Assembly (NCBI GenBank): GCA_016699535.1 | Contig: CP064980.1 | Coordinates: forward strand, 744,001-808,000 | Source of the DNA: Myxococcales bacterium | GTDB lineage: Bacteria; Myxococcota_A; Polyangia; Polyangiales; GCA-016699535 | Reading direction: 5' to 3' | DNA: 64,000 nt | Program-made: the position numbers and the translations under genes | Shown: piece by piece, positions 16,967-26,819 of the stretch | Layout: each line of letters starts with the position of its first letter | How positions within the stretch are numbered: position 1 is the stretch's first letter | The notes under the pieces: generated by a model | The model's input: the letters and a program-made list of their open reading frames with translations, nothing else | The model's database searches: none | Told to the model about the DNA's origin: nothing

Positions 16967-18214
16967 ATGAAACGAGGTCTTTTTGCTCAAGCGATTCAGT
17001 ATGGCCTAGTAAAGATAGCATCCATGGCGGCGCCACTAATCTTGGCGCCAATCCTCACGCATTATCTCACTCCTTCTGATTACGGTGTTGTTGTTCTCTT
17101 TGATATTGCTTTTCAAGTCACAGGTCCACTTGTGGGCTTCGGCCTTCAATCCGCCATTCGTCGACGCTATTTTGATCTGAATCGCGCAGAGTTCTCACGT
17201 TACGTTCTTAGTACATTTCTAACCGTGACTTCGCTGCTTGCTGTTTTTACTATACTTGTTTCTATCGTCAATGCCTTCATTCCCTCCATCCATGGTGTCC
17301 CTTCGTATTGGGCGTACGTCTTAGTCCCTTGGATTGGTAGCCAATACGTCAATTCAGTCGCAACCTCATTTTATCAACTTGAACGACGTCCGTTAAGCCA
17401 CGGCTTGCTTACAGGCGGAGTAACACTGCTAAACCTGTGTTTATCATTACTACTCGTTATTCAGTTTGATTTGCACTGGCAAGGTCGTATTGCCGGCCAA
17501 GTTCTGGCTTATGTTTTGTTTGCTTGTGCTAGCTTCTTCATTATCAATTCACGACTTGAACGTCCATTGCGTATTTCTATGGCTGACTCACGCGATGCTC
17601 TATCTTACGGCGCTCAATTAGTACCTTATTCGATTCTCGAACGAATCGTTGCTCTGACGGATCGCGCTGTGATTGTTGCTTATGTTGGATTGGCGGCTGC
17701 CGGTATATACGCACTTGGATCACAACTGGCTGCACTTTTGGTCGTTGCTTCAGATTCATTCTCACTTTCATGGCAACCCTGGTTGTTTGAACGCTTAAAG
17801 CGGAACCGGATCATCGATAGACAACAGGTAAAACGTGCATTACTGAGCGTCAGCTTGCTCGTTGTGCTTGGAGCAATAATTCTTATCTGGCTTGGACCAC
17901 CAATATTTTCTCTGGTCATTGATAGCCGTTATAACGAAGCCTACACTGTGCTTCCTATTCTGGTTGTAGCACTTATGTTTCGAAGCATTTCCCGCATCTT
18001 AAGCGCGATCGTCATGTTTGAAGGAAGTATGCGACCTCTTAGCGGAGTCGCTGTGCTTGGCGCTATCGTTAACCTAACTGGCAATCTAATTTTGGTACCA
18101 AGGCATGGATGGAAAGGAGCAGCAACAGCTACTTGTATCGCCTTTGCAAGCACTTTGCTGATGACGTGCTTTGCGGTTTACCGAAGCTGGCAAAAACTCC
18201 CTCGACCCACCTAA
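16967..18214 (+). CDS. Wzx-type polysaccharide flippase (MOP superfamily)
   Basis: A 415-residue membrane protein with about 12 hydrophobic segments. It would move lipid-linked glycan units across the cytoplasmic membrane. The N-terminus MKRGLFAQAIQYGL and the segment ILTHYLTPSDYGVVVLFD are typical of Wzx/RfbX-like proteins. ATG 16967 is preferred over GTG 16937 or ATG 16943 because the family begins here and AAAGAG lies upstream. It opens the island of glycosyltransferases and nonulosonic-acid genes. Confidence 0.88.
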   Translation: MKRGLFAQAIQYGLVKIASMAAPLILAPILTHYLTPSDYGVVVLFDIAFQVTGPLVGFGLQSAIRRRYFDLNRAEFSRYVLSTFLTVTSLLAVFTILVSIVNAFIPSIHGVPSYWAYVLVPWIGSQYVNSVATSFYQLERRPLSHGLLTGGVTLLNLCLSLLLVIQFDLHWQGRIAGQVLAYVLFACASFFIINSRLERPLRISMADSRDALSYGAQLVPYSILERIVALTDRAVIVAYVGLAAAGIYALGSQLAALLVVASDSFSLSWQPWLFERLKRNRIIDRQQVKRALLSVSLLVVLGAIILIWLGPPIFSLVIDSRYNEAYTVLPILVVALMFRSISRILSAIVMFEGSMRPLSGVAVLGAIVNLTGNLILVPRHGWKGAATATCIAFASTLLMTCFAVYRSWQKLPRPT

Positions 18215-18402
18215 GCTCATTCATTACAGGTATAAAGTTGCCCTCAGTTTCGTCTATATCCAAGACAAAGACCCGTTTTTCTTACTGCTGTACTAGCATC
18301 GATAAAAATGGCGAGGTTTTACCATCCAAACCTTTTCTCCTCCCTTGCATCACAAAGCGTGCCTTGCGAAATAGATACATCAAGTTTAGAACACTGGTCG
18401 CT

Positions 18403-19079
18403 ATGGAAACAACACGGCTAGATAATGAACAAGCACTGTGGGATGCATACAATCTGTTACTGCTGGGCCCAGATATTGAACGAATTCGAAAAATGACTGT
18501 ACGCTATGATCTCCTGCGCATGGTCCTTGATATCCCTGGAGATATCGTAGAATGCGGTGTCTTAAAGGCGCCGGCTTACTGTATTGGCTCAAATTGCTAA
18601 ACATCTACGATACTGGATCAGCAAGACGCGCGGTAGGTTTTGATACTTTTGATAGCTTCGGACCAAGTTCCAACACTTCCGAAACCGCGGCCGTAAACGA
18701 CTACGTTTCTGAGGCAAACTTTAAAGGGACAAGTCCAGAAGAAATTATGACCATGGTAAAAGCAGCAGGCATCCCAGATCATCGCTGCGAGCTCATCAAA
18801 GGCGATATCACAGAGACAGCCCAAAGCTACGTTGAAAAACATCCTGGCTTTCGCATAGCGTTACTGCACATGGATCTTGATTTAGCGGCGCCCACGCTCG
18901 CGGCATTGAAGGCTATGTGGCCCAGAATAGTGCGTGGCGGCATCGTTGTACTCGATGAGTACGCTATACCACGTTGGACTGAAAGCGACGCCGTTGATCA
19001 GTTTCTAGCGGATCATAAACTTGAGATAAAAACGATTCCCTATGCACGAACGCCGACTGCATATATTCGAAAGGCATAG
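18403..19079 (+). CDS. TylF/macrocin-O-methyltransferase family protein, frameshifted
   Basis: A SAM-dependent methyltransferase that probably methylates a sugar or glycan. The N-terminal part ends DIPGDIVECGVLK and the family continues in another frame as GAGLLYWLKLL, then AVGFDTFDSFG, LHMDLDLAAPTLAAL and GGIVVLDEYAIPRW. One missing A in the run at 18564-18566 explains the break. The repaired product is about 225 residues. ATG 18403 is the best start, though the frame is open upstream to 18109. The neighbours are the flippase and a glycosyltransferase. Confidence 0.85.
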
Positions 19080-19156
19080 CAGCTATTCGATGGTTTTGGC
19101 TCTGTGCTATCAACGCTTAGATACCAGGCATAAACTGTCGCTTAAGGACTAATACC

Positions 19157-20326
19157 TTGGCCATTATCATCAAAGAATCGACAAAAGATAGCAAAGGCAT
19201 TTTGATATTCACTCACAAAGAACGTAAATGTCTTGGTGAGGACGTTGCTTTTATTGCGCCGCTTTTAAAGCGGCTTAAGGAACGCTACGTGATCGGAATG
19301 CATTGGGGCTGGTACGTCCCAAATGCACAACATCCACCTTATGTGGATTTTCATCTCGCTTTTGAAGATACCGTCCAATTTCATGGCGAGGTATCCCCAC
19401 GACGTCTTAGATTTAATAGCAGTTCGTTTACGCCAAGCTATTTCAGCCGGCGGCCCGAAGTTCCGAAACAATGGGATATTATTTCAGTTACGCGTACCGC
19501 AAAGTTCAAGAACACAGATCAGCTATTTCATTGCCTGCGTCTTGTCTTCAATCAGCGACCGAACACCCGTGCTTTGGTTATCTGCGTTGGACCTCCAGGA
19601 AAACCTGCTACGCATCACAATGAATTGCCTGAACTTTATATGCGGCTTTTTAATCGAGAGGAACGTGAGCAATTCTCTTTCATTTATGTAAGAACTAAAG
19701 GACTGTTCCCCGTGAGTCGGCGAGACATCGCATACTTTTACAACAGCAGTCGTGTATTTACCCTTTTCAGTGACACCGAAGGCCAGAGTAAAGTCATCAA
19801 AGAAGCCATGCTTTGTGGGCTTCCCGTGGTAGCCAAAGCGCATCTCAAGGGCGGCGGGCAGCAATTTTTTAATTCTAAGAATTCTCGCACCTTTACGACA
19901 ATTGAAGAAGGGGCAGACTGTTTTATCGACTTGCTCAACAACTACAAGCAAGTTGAAGTTGATACAGAAGGGCTGGCATCCGAAACAAGCGAAACCTATA
20001 CCGTTCCTAAATTCGAGCGAGCCCTGCGTGAGCTTTTTGCTGAACTTGAATTGCCTTTTGAAGGAAAGCTCTACCTTGATAATCTCGGGCAACGCCTACC
20101 TTCACATGTTTCTAGCGATGTTCATGACAGTTTGCGCACGAGTCAAACAGCCGATGTAAAAAATCGCGCTTCGATGCTTAAATTTCTAAGGCATCTTGTC
20201 CAGAATCGGCCGATTGAACAAGTTCAACTCAATCGTGTTGAGCAAGGATTGATGCAAGCTCAATTATACAAAGAAAAGGTTGCTTACCTTGGGTCTGCAG
20301 TACTTAGACGATTGGCTCTAAAATAA
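19157..20326 (+). CDS. Glycosyltransferase, GT-B fold, family 4-like
   Basis: A 389-residue cytoplasmic protein. Only the C-terminal half shows a GT4-like nucleotide-sugar-binding region, FSDTEGQSKVIKEAMLCGLPVVAK, where the E-x7-E arrangement and PVVA turn are typical. The N-terminal half is divergent. It starts at TTG 19157 with AAGGA about eight bases upstream; no ATG fits. It lies ten bases before the FkbM methyltransferase, so they are co-transcribed. Confidence 0.72.
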   Translation: MAIIIKESTKDSKGILIFTHKERKCLGEDVAFIAPLLKRLKERYVIGMHWGWYVPNAQHPPYVDFHLAFEDTVQFHGEVSPRRLRFNSSSFTPSYFSRRPEVPKQWDIISVTRTAKFKNTDQLFHCLRLVFNQRPNTRALVICVGPPGKPATHHNELPELYMRLFNREEREQFSFIYVRTKGLFPVSRRDIAYFYNSSRVFTLFSDTEGQSKVIKEAMLCGLPVVAKAHLKGGGQQFFNSKNSRTFTTIEEGADCFIDLLNNYKQVEVDTEGLASETSETYTVPKFERALRELFAELELPFEGKLYLDNLGQRLPSHVSSDVHDSLRTSQTADVKNRASMLKFLRHLVQNRPIEQVQLNRVEQGLMQAQLYKEKVAYLGSAVLRRLALK

Positions 20327-20335
20327 GGAAAGGTT

Positions 20336-21196
20336 ATGTCAACACCAATGTCCATGCCTCTTGCACAATTTGTCTCGTTAATCGTTCGTAAATCAAGTCC
20401 GAAACTGTTTTATATCTTACGCGAACGCCAAGTTCACCTGCAGTCTGCCAAGGCCAACACCAGTACACGTCTTGAAAAATGGGCACAAAAGCGACTAATG
20501 CGAATGCTCTGTGACAAACAGAAAACATCGCTCGATGTGGGGGCCCATATGGGCGATTACGCATTGGAAATTATGCCTTTTTCAGGTCGATTAGTGCTTT
20601 TTGAACCGATTGCTGAGCTCGCTGTAAAACTTCGAGATCTCGGCGCTGGAGCGCCATGTGCGTGTTCGGTAGAAGAGGTGGCGCTTTCAGACCATGACGG
20701 CAGCGCTATATTAAAATTACCCAAGGGCCACAAAGGTTCTTCGTCTCTTGAAAAAGAGAACACACACGTTGCAGACCTTGCTAGCCGCGTAGGTATCGAA
20801 GAGCGAAGCATTCAAACACGCCGACTCGATAGCTACAATTATAACGATATTGAATTTATAAAAATTGATGTTGAAGGTCATCAACTCTCGCTCATCGAAG
20901 GGGCTACTGAGACACTTGATCGGTGTAAGCCTCATTTGTTCATGGAGATCGATAATACCCATATCCCAAATGCTATCACTACCGTCTCTAGCAAACTAAA
21001 CTTACTTGGCTATCGTGGATACTATCTTATTTCGAGTGTACTCTTTCCTATCGAAAATTTTAGGGAAGATCTATTCCATTCAGCTGAAAATTGGAAAACA
21101 GGCCGCTTGCGTATCAATGACTTTTTCTTTTTTCACAAAGACCGCCTTCAGGAAGTAAAAGACCGCTGCCTTTCATTCACCTTCAATGAAAGTTAA
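20336..21196 (+). CDS. FkbM-family SAM-dependent methyltransferase
   Basis: A 286-residue methyltransferase. The SAM-binding motif is LDVGAHMGDYAL, followed by a Glu in LVLFEPIAE. The FkbM signature IEFIKIDVEGHQLSLIEGA is complete. FkbM enzymes O-methylate glycans or natural products, which suits this glycan island. It starts at ATG 20336 with AAGGTT just upstream and follows the glycosyltransferase by nine bases. Confidence 0.9.
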   Translation: MSTPMSMPLAQFVSLIVRKSSPKLFYILRERQVHLQSAKANTSTRLEKWAQKRLMRMLCDKQKTSLDVGAHMGDYALEIMPFSGRLVLFEPIAELAVKLRDLGAGAPCACSVEEVALSDHDGSAILKLPKGHKGSSSLEKENTHVADLASRVGIEERSIQTRRLDSYNYNDIEFIKIDVEGHQLSLIEGATETLDRCKPHLFMEIDNTHIPNAITTVSSKLNLLGYRGYYLISSVLFPIENFREDLFHSAENWKTGRLRINDFFFFHKDRLQEVKDRCLSFTFNES

Positions 21197-21217
21197 ACAT
21201 CTTAGAAACCTGAATCT

Positions 21218-22084
21218 CTAGGTGACAGATTCTAGAAATTGTTTCGTCAAACGTTTCCCAAAATGCTTATCTGTTTCAGGAGTCACCTGATCCTTGCGCA
21301 TATAATAATTCGTAAGCGCATAGCGTGTCCCGGACCGAATCGGGGAGCCTCGATGAATAGCACCTGTATTGACTAGAACCAGGGTGCCGGCACGCGCAGT
21401 AAAGGTCATCAATCGCTCCGGTGATTGTTTTACAAGCCTTTGAACCTGCTCGTCAGTAAAGCGATGTTGATAGTGACCGAGTCGAGCGGTCCAAGTATCG
21501 GCTATCAGCTGTTTAAAACCGGCGGAATCTCGGATGAGCTGAAAAGGACCATTTTCGATAGTCACATCAGTTAGGAACAAAATAGCTTTTACCTGAGGAG
21601 GAAATGAGTCACGATGCCAGCCCTCGCCAGATCCCATATTGTTTGGCGTAAAATCCAACCGGGCTCCCAAGGTTGAAAAATTTACTGTCTTAGCCCCATT
21701 GATTACTTCAGCGACTGAAAGAAGTTTAGGATCATCGGCTAACCGACGACAAATCTTTGACGCTAGCTCAACACCAAAAAGTCTACAATCGGATCGGTTC
21801 ACGGTTAACTCGGTGTATTCTGAAAAAAGACGCTCCAGCTCCGCGATAGCTTGTTTGCACTCATCAGCTGTAAAGTAATCCTCAATAACGTGAAAACCTT
21901 TGTTTTTTACCTGCTCCGCCCAATTTCCAACTTCCTCGGATATCGGATGCAAAGATTGTATGTGCAACTGAGAACGATAGGCCCTTGCTTGTGTCAGCAT
22001 ACGAATAAATAATCGCCGTACGGGTCCTGACTCCGGAGGAAAAGCATTTTTTAGTAACTTACCTAAAGAATAGATACCTATCAT
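21218..22084 (-). CDS. Phytanoyl-CoA dioxygenase (PhyH) family protein
   Basis: A 288-residue Fe(II)/2-oxoglutarate oxygenase. The first His and the Asp ligand are in EGWHRDSFPP, the distal His and the 2-oxoglutarate Arg are in GAIHRGSPIRSGTRY. PhyH-like enzymes in glycan clusters can hydroxylate sugars or lipids; the substrate here is unknown. Its ATG overlaps the stop of the upstream gene by four bases, so it belongs to the leftward nonulosonic-acid operon. Confidence 0.88.
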   Translation of the reverse strand: MIGIYSLGKLLKNAFPPESGPVRRLFIRMLTQARAYRSQLHIQSLHPISEEVGNWAEQVKNKGFHVIEDYFTADECKQAIAELERLFSEYTELTVNRSDCRLFGVELASKICRRLADDPKLLSVAEVINGAKTVNFSTLGARLDFTPNNMGSGEGWHRDSFPPQVKAILFLTDVTIENGPFQLIRDSAGFKQLIADTWTARLGHYQHRFTDEQVQRLVKQSPERLMTFTARAGTLVLVNTGAIHRGSPIRSGTRYALTNYYMRKDQVTPETDKHFGKRLTKQFLESVT

Positions 22085-23541
22085 TGTGACCTAAGAGAAG
22101 TAATGAGCTGTGAATAATTTAGTTCTTTTTCACCAATACCAAAGAGCCAAGTTGCAAGATGTTCGAATGCATTTATGTCGGTGGGTCTTCGTACAATTGT
22201 TTCAATATCTTCGATACTCTTGGCCTCATAAACGTAGCCACGATTTATCAGATCTTGTATTTCATAATTTCGGAAATCGGACTCCAGAACAATACTTTTG
22301 CACTGGAACGCTAAGGCTTCAGCCGCCAAGGTAGAATACACCGAGACGGCAGCGCGAGACCGCCTTAATAGTGCATAACTATCATCCGTGTTTGACGCCA
22401 CAGAAAGTCTATCCGAACGAAGCAAGCCCCAATATTTTTCAGCATCATTTTCTCTTGGGTGCGGTTTCAAAACCAGTTGCCAGTCCTTCAATGCATCGTT
22501 TTGAGACATATGCTGCAGCAACCTTCGAATTTGTTCGCGTACAGTTGAATCTGGCTGACTGAAAAACGCGATGGTGTTGCTTTTTTCTTGTTCGCTAAGA
22601 CCCGCCACTGCGCGCTTAATCCACGGATGTCCACCCACAGACCACTTACCTTTCCACCAAGCATTTTGCCGCTCAAGATGTTCACCAAAATAACGACCAA
22701 ACACTATCATGTGTTCAGGAACATAATCGTTCCTTGCTTCTTCTGAGAATACGTAGCCCGCGCTCGCATTATTAAAGAAACCATGTTGAAATTCGATTAA
22801 CGGCACGCCTTTTCGTCTTAAAACACGCTGAAAGGCAACAAAAGCATCAAACCCACACACGACAAACGCCGCTTGGGGTTGATAGCGGTCCACCCAACGG
22901 CTGGCTACCGATTCCACGATCTTACCGTAGAGCGCCATTTGATAGGCCTGCCAATACGGTAAACCCGCTACTTCAGCTTCACTCGTAGAGCCGTTAAATC
23001 GAGCACGAATGCTGCCCACGACGCGACCCGCAAGAATAGACGTTAGATGCAAAAGATCAATTCGAACAACCTGTGGATTAGAAGAAACGCTCACACCATT
23101 TGTTGTTCGTTCAACAAAGCGAACTTTTTCACCAAGTTCCGAAAGCAAATCTCCTGCGAACATACACTGCGTTGATCCTGTGGCGGTTCTTCGGAGGTAG
23201 TTTGTTGTTGTCATAACCCAAACGTCACCATCTGAAAACGCATCACGATCAAAACTGAACTTCTGCCGAAGATCGTTAGCTATAATAGTTGTTACATTTG
23301 CTAAACGCATGGACAAGGGAGCTTCAGGGCCCGATGTCCGTACGATTTTTTTATCGTAAAGTTTCTGATGATAAGCTTTCATTCGCAAAAGTGGCCAGAC
23401 TGGATAGCCCAAGAGCTTCAAGCCCCATAGCTGCTTATTCTTTTCGTCACTCTCTAATTTCGCTAATGCTTGCTCACGTTGATCCATTAAGTTTTTCCGT
23501 GCAACCTTCTGTGACTCGAAGACCTTCTTCAGAAATAACAA
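22081..23541 (-). CDS. GT-B-like surface polysaccharide transferase
   Basis: A 486-residue protein. The C-terminal half has EFQHGFFNNASAG, VFGRYFGEH, a turn at VGGHPWIKR, LVLKPHPREN and SRAAVSVYSTLAAEALAF, a set seen in CDP-glycerol/sialyl-type and capsule (KpsC-like) transferases. The exact acceptor cannot be read. The longest start is TTG 23541; ATG 23487 with GGAAAAAC upstream is an alternative. It lies between neuA and the PhyH gene and could use the CMP-nonulosonate they make, which is inference from neighbours. Confidence 0.7.
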   Translation of the reverse strand: MLFLKKVFESQKVARKNLMDQREQALAKLESDEKNKQLWGLKLLGYPVWPLLRMKAYHQKLYDKKIVRTSGPEAPLSMRLANVTTIIANDLRQKFSFDRDAFSDGDVWVMTTTNYLRRTATGSTQCMFAGDLLSELGEKVRFVERTTNGVSVSSNPQVVRIDLLHLTSILAGRVVGSIRARFNGSTSEAEVAGLPYWQAYQMALYGKIVESVASRWVDRYQPQAAFVVCGFDAFVAFQRVLRRKGVPLIEFQHGFFNNASAGYVFSEEARNDYVPEHMIVFGRYFGEHLERQNAWWKGKWSVGGHPWIKRAVAGLSEQEKSNTIAFFSQPDSTVREQIRRLLQHMSQNDALKDWQLVLKPHPRENDAEKYWGLLRSDRLSVASNTDDSYALLRRSRAAVSVYSTLAAEALAFQCKSIVLESDFRNYEIQDLINRGYVYEAKSIEDIETIVRRPTDINAFEHLATWLFGIGEKELNYSQLITSLRSQ

Positions 23542-23566
23542 TCAAGGCGACTTGTCACGATCGCTT

Positions 23567-24742
23567 TTAGCGAAATCTTAGAATTTGGTCCGCGAATTCA
23601 CGCAGACAACCTTGTCCACCCCTTGTTGTGCAGTGATAATGAGCCACCGCTTTGGCTCCCGAGACCGCATCCGCAGGACACGCTGCAAGCCCAACTTGTT
23701 TCATGACTGCAATGTCATTAAGATCATCCCCAATGTAAGCAATCTCGTGAGGCGCAAGTTGCTTTTGTTTCATAAATTCACTGAGCACTTTAACTTTATC
23801 CTCAGCTCCTAGAAAAACTGGATCAAGCATAAGTTTTTTTGCTCGCGCCGCGACTGATGGCGAATTTTCCTGTGTAAGAATTCCCACGCCAAGACCCGCT
23901 TTTCTCAACAACTCACAAGCTTTTCCATCTTTGGTATTAAATTTTTTCAGAGCTTCTCCCTCCGGACCGTAAAACATACCGCCGTCCGTAAGTACGCCAT
24001 CAACATCTGAAATAAGCCATTTGAGCTGCCCAACCCGTTGAGAAAAGTCACCGTTAACTTTCTTTGCCGTGCTCAGAAGGGACTCTGCAATTGCAAAGTC
24101 GTGATGCTCATCAATATCAACACTTCGCTCTCGAGGCATTTCCCACAAGGCTATTTTGCCCGAAAGTCGACAGCTGCTCTGAATTAAGGCCTTTTTAGTC
24201 GTAATGTAAAACGCGCCATTTTCGACAAGCTCACCATCCCAGTCTTGCCGACGAGGTCTATTTAGTGGGTCGTAGTTCGTTGCTTCACCACGGCCATCGA
24301 CCATCTTCCAAAGAAACTGATGCTCACGAGTAACTGATAGCATCGAGTCAAAATCACTTTTTTTGAATTGATCCAGTGCTCCATCAAGGTCTGTCGCATC
24401 CAACAGAGGGCTCGTTGCTTGAATAAGCACTAAAATATCGAAATCAAATCGTTCCGCAAATTCGAGCATAACGGATTCTGTTGAAGCCGTATCGCTTGCA
24501 TTCTCTGCTCGACGATCAATGACATTTAATTTAGGATTCTTGATTTCGTTGGCGACACTTCGAATGCTAGAGCTATCTGAGCAAAGATAGACACCACTGA
24601 CTTCCTTCGCACAAAGCGCAGCCTCCATGGTCCAATGGATCAGAGGCTTCCCTGCCAACACCCGAATGTTCTTTCCGGGAATTCCACGTGATCCGCCACG
24701 AGCCGGAATCAAAGCCAGCGTGTTTAGTCGCTCTCGTTCCAT
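23567..24742 (-). CDS. neuA: CMP-acylneuraminate cytidylyltransferase fused to a HAD phosphatase
   Basis: A 391-residue two-domain enzyme. Residues 1-225 form the CMP-sugar synthetase with LALIPARGGSRGIPGKNI, SDSSSIRS, VLIQATSPLL and NGAFYI. Residues 235-391 form a KdsC-like HAD phosphatase with LISDVDGVLTDGG, KAGLGVGILTQEN and AYIGDDLND. The pair could dephosphorylate a nonulosonate 9-phosphate and then activate it. The same fusion order is known from animal CMAS and some bacterial CMP-KDN enzymes. It overlaps neuB by 19 bases. Confidence 0.92.
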   Translation of the reverse strand: MERERLNTLALIPARGGSRGIPGKNIRVLAGKPLIHWTMEAALCAKEVSGVYLCSDSSSIRSVANEIKNPKLNVIDRRAENASDTASTESVMLEFAERFDFDILVLIQATSPLLDATDLDGALDQFKKSDFDSMLSVTREHQFLWKMVDGRGEATNYDPLNRPRRQDWDGELVENGAFYITTKKALIQSSCRLSGKIALWEMPRERSVDIDEHHDFAIAESLLSTAKKVNGDFSQRVGQLKWLISDVDGVLTDGGMFYGPEGEALKKFNTKDGKACELLRKAGLGVGILTQENSPSVAARAKKLMLDPVFLGAEDKVKVLSEFMKQKQLAPHEIAYIGDDLNDIAVMKQVGLAACPADAVSGAKAVAHYHCTTRGGQGCLREFADQILRFR

Positions 24743-25599
24743 TGTATTTGGTTTTTCTTTAACTTTTCGCGCTGAACTTTCTCAACTTCAAGAATCTCTT
24801 CGCGTTTAGGGCTAAGCGCAGTTTGAACACATTCAATATTTCGCACGAGCTTGCGTAAGCCGTCAGGCTCCAAGCTTGCTGCGTGATCCGTGCCTTTCAT
24901 TGTGCGATCTAAGGTAAAGTGACGCTCAACGTATTGAGCACCCAAGGTGACCGCTGCAATATCAGCCGCAATACCTAAATGATGTCCTGAAAAACCAATC
25001 CCCTTCACAGTGGAACCAAAACGCTCAATAAGGCGTGGGATCTCTAAAAGGCCGAGGTCTTCAAAGGCCACAGGATAACCCGAGGTACAGTTATATAACA
25101 CAACATCCTTCGCTCGCTTTCGCTTATCCAAGAAGGCAACAATAGTCTCTTCTTCAGCTTGAGTCGTCATACCAAGCGAAATATGTATTTCACCATCGTA
25201 CTCGTCAGCGAGATAAGCCAGTAACTTTGAATTGAGATTACAAGCCGAGGGCACCTTAACCCATTGTGGCTTTAAGCTCGCGATTTCCTTTGCAGATGTC
25301 ACGTCCCAAACGGAACAGGAATATTCTATGCCAGCCTGGGAACACCAGTCTGACAACTGCTTATGCTGATCAATGTCAAATTCAAGGAATTCGCGATGCT
25401 CACCGTATGTTTCACCGAATGAATTGTGCGGAACAGGATGAGGGCGACTATATTCTTCTTCGCTCAACAATTCTTTAGGGTGCCGCTTTTGAAATTTCAC
25501 AGCATCTGCGTTGCAAAACGAAGCGGCGGTATCAATAAGCTTCTTAGCCGACGCCATGTTGCCTTGATGGTTACAACCAATTTCAGCGATAATTTTCAT
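24724..25599 (-). CDS. neuB: N-acetylneuraminate/nonulosonate synthase, short form
   Basis: A 291-residue TIM-barrel enzyme that condenses phosphoenolpyruvate with a hexose derivative. Motifs are IAEIGCNHQGNM at the N-terminus, DAVKFQKR, CSVWDVTSAK, KVPSACNLN, and GFSGHHLGI with VERHFTLDRTMKGTDHAASL near the C-terminus. The usual C-terminal antifreeze-like SAF domain (about 60 residues) is missing; the sequence stops in a basic/coiled tail. It starts the leftward operon neuB-neuA-transferase-PhyH. The product could be Neu5Ac, Kdn or a relative. Confidence 0.9.
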   Translation of the reverse strand: MKIIAEIGCNHQGNMASAKKLIDTAASFCNADAVKFQKRHPKELLSEEEYSRPHPVPHNSFGETYGEHREFLEFDIDQHKQLSDWCSQAGIEYSCSVWDVTSAKEIASLKPQWVKVPSACNLNSKLLAYLADEYDGEIHISLGMTTQAEEETIVAFLDKRKRAKDVVLYNCTSGYPVAFEDLGLLEIPRLIERFGSTVKGIGFSGHHLGIAADIAAVTLGAQYVERHFTLDRTMKGTDHAASLEPDGLRKLVRNIECVQTALSPKREEILEVEKVQREKLKKNQIQWNESD

Positions 25600-25726
25600 A
25601 TTTCGCGCTAACCCTGCCCCAAGACCCTCCCGCGGTCAAGCGGAAGGAATGCAACGAAAAAGCTCTTTAACGACGCGTAGTTGGGTTTGCCTCGTGCGGG
25701 CGGATCCTGCTAAAGACCTGTTTGTC

Positions 25727-26691
25727 ATGGAGCCTCCAAAAACCCAAGACTCCCCAGCACGCGCCAGCTTTGTTGTTGGCATTGTCATCGCCACAATGAA
25801 ACGGCCGCGTATGGTCGAAGAATTGCTGTGTTCCATTGGACAATTACGCTTCACAACCGGCGCACCACAGCTTGAAATTGTTGTGGTAGACAATGACCCC
25901 GAGGCCTCCGCTAAGAAGGCATGCGAACAGATCCAATCGACTTTGCCCTGGCCTGTTCGTTATGTCGTGGAAGCACAACAGGGCATTCCCTTTGCGCGAA
26001 ACCGCGGCGTAAAAGAAACGCACGAAGGTTGTGATTTTATTGTTTTTGTCGATGACGATGAACGCGTTGATAACGGGTGGCTTGAAGCGCTACTCGATAC
26101 TCAGCGTCTCTATCATGCTGATGTAGTGGCCGGACCAGTTGAGTCGATTTTGCCTCAGAACGCCCCATCATGGGCAACCCGAGGAAAAATATACAGGCAT
26201 CTTAGTTATGCGGAAGGAACACAACTAAGTTGGTGTGCCACCGGTAATGTACTTATGCGAAGCTCGATCTTCTCCGTAGTCAGCCCTTGGTTTGACGAGC
26301 GACTAAGCCTAACGGGTGGTTCAGATCGGCATTTTTTTCACGAGTTCATCAGGCAGGGTTTCGGATTGTTTGGACGAATAAAGCCATTGCAAGAGAGGAA
26401 GTTCCTGAAAGTCGCATTCAACTGCGCTGGGTGCTGCAACGTATGTACCGACAGGGAGCGTGCAATGGTTTTTGTGAAATTGACCTCAAGCGAAATACTA
26501 TGGCGCGTGTTCGTATCTTTGCGACCGCAATGGTTTCCATATGTGCTGGCGTTGCACTGCTTCCTGTCGGCCTCATTACCGGGACTCACCGGCTTGTTCA
26601 ATATTTACGCTACGTGGCATATGGCCTAGGATTATTGGCTGCATTACGAGGATCTTTGTTTCAGGAATACAAAACGATTCACGGAGACTAA
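25727..26691 (+). CDS. Family 2 glycosyltransferase with C-terminal membrane segment, frameshifted
   Basis: The N-terminal part has VVGIVIATMKRP, VVVDNDPEASA, FARNRGVKETH, the metal-binding VFVDDDERVD and the acceptor motif LTGGSDRHFF. At the end of that frame the sequence becomes unlike the family; the correct frame continues GFRIVWTNKAIAREEVPES, then a basic stretch and a membrane segment (AMVSICAGVALLPVGLI). One missing G at 26356-26358 explains it. The repaired enzyme is about 321 residues. ATG 25727 is preferred; ATG 25649 is an alternative. Confidence 0.83.
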
Positions 26692-26819
26692 TAAATTAGC
26701 CTCTCAGCCTTGACACGCACAAGCGCACACGCCAAACATGAGCCCGTCCTACACTCGCGGTACATTTCAAAACCCTTCTAAAAAGACCGGGTGAACATCG
26801 CGACGGAAGATGGAGAAAA

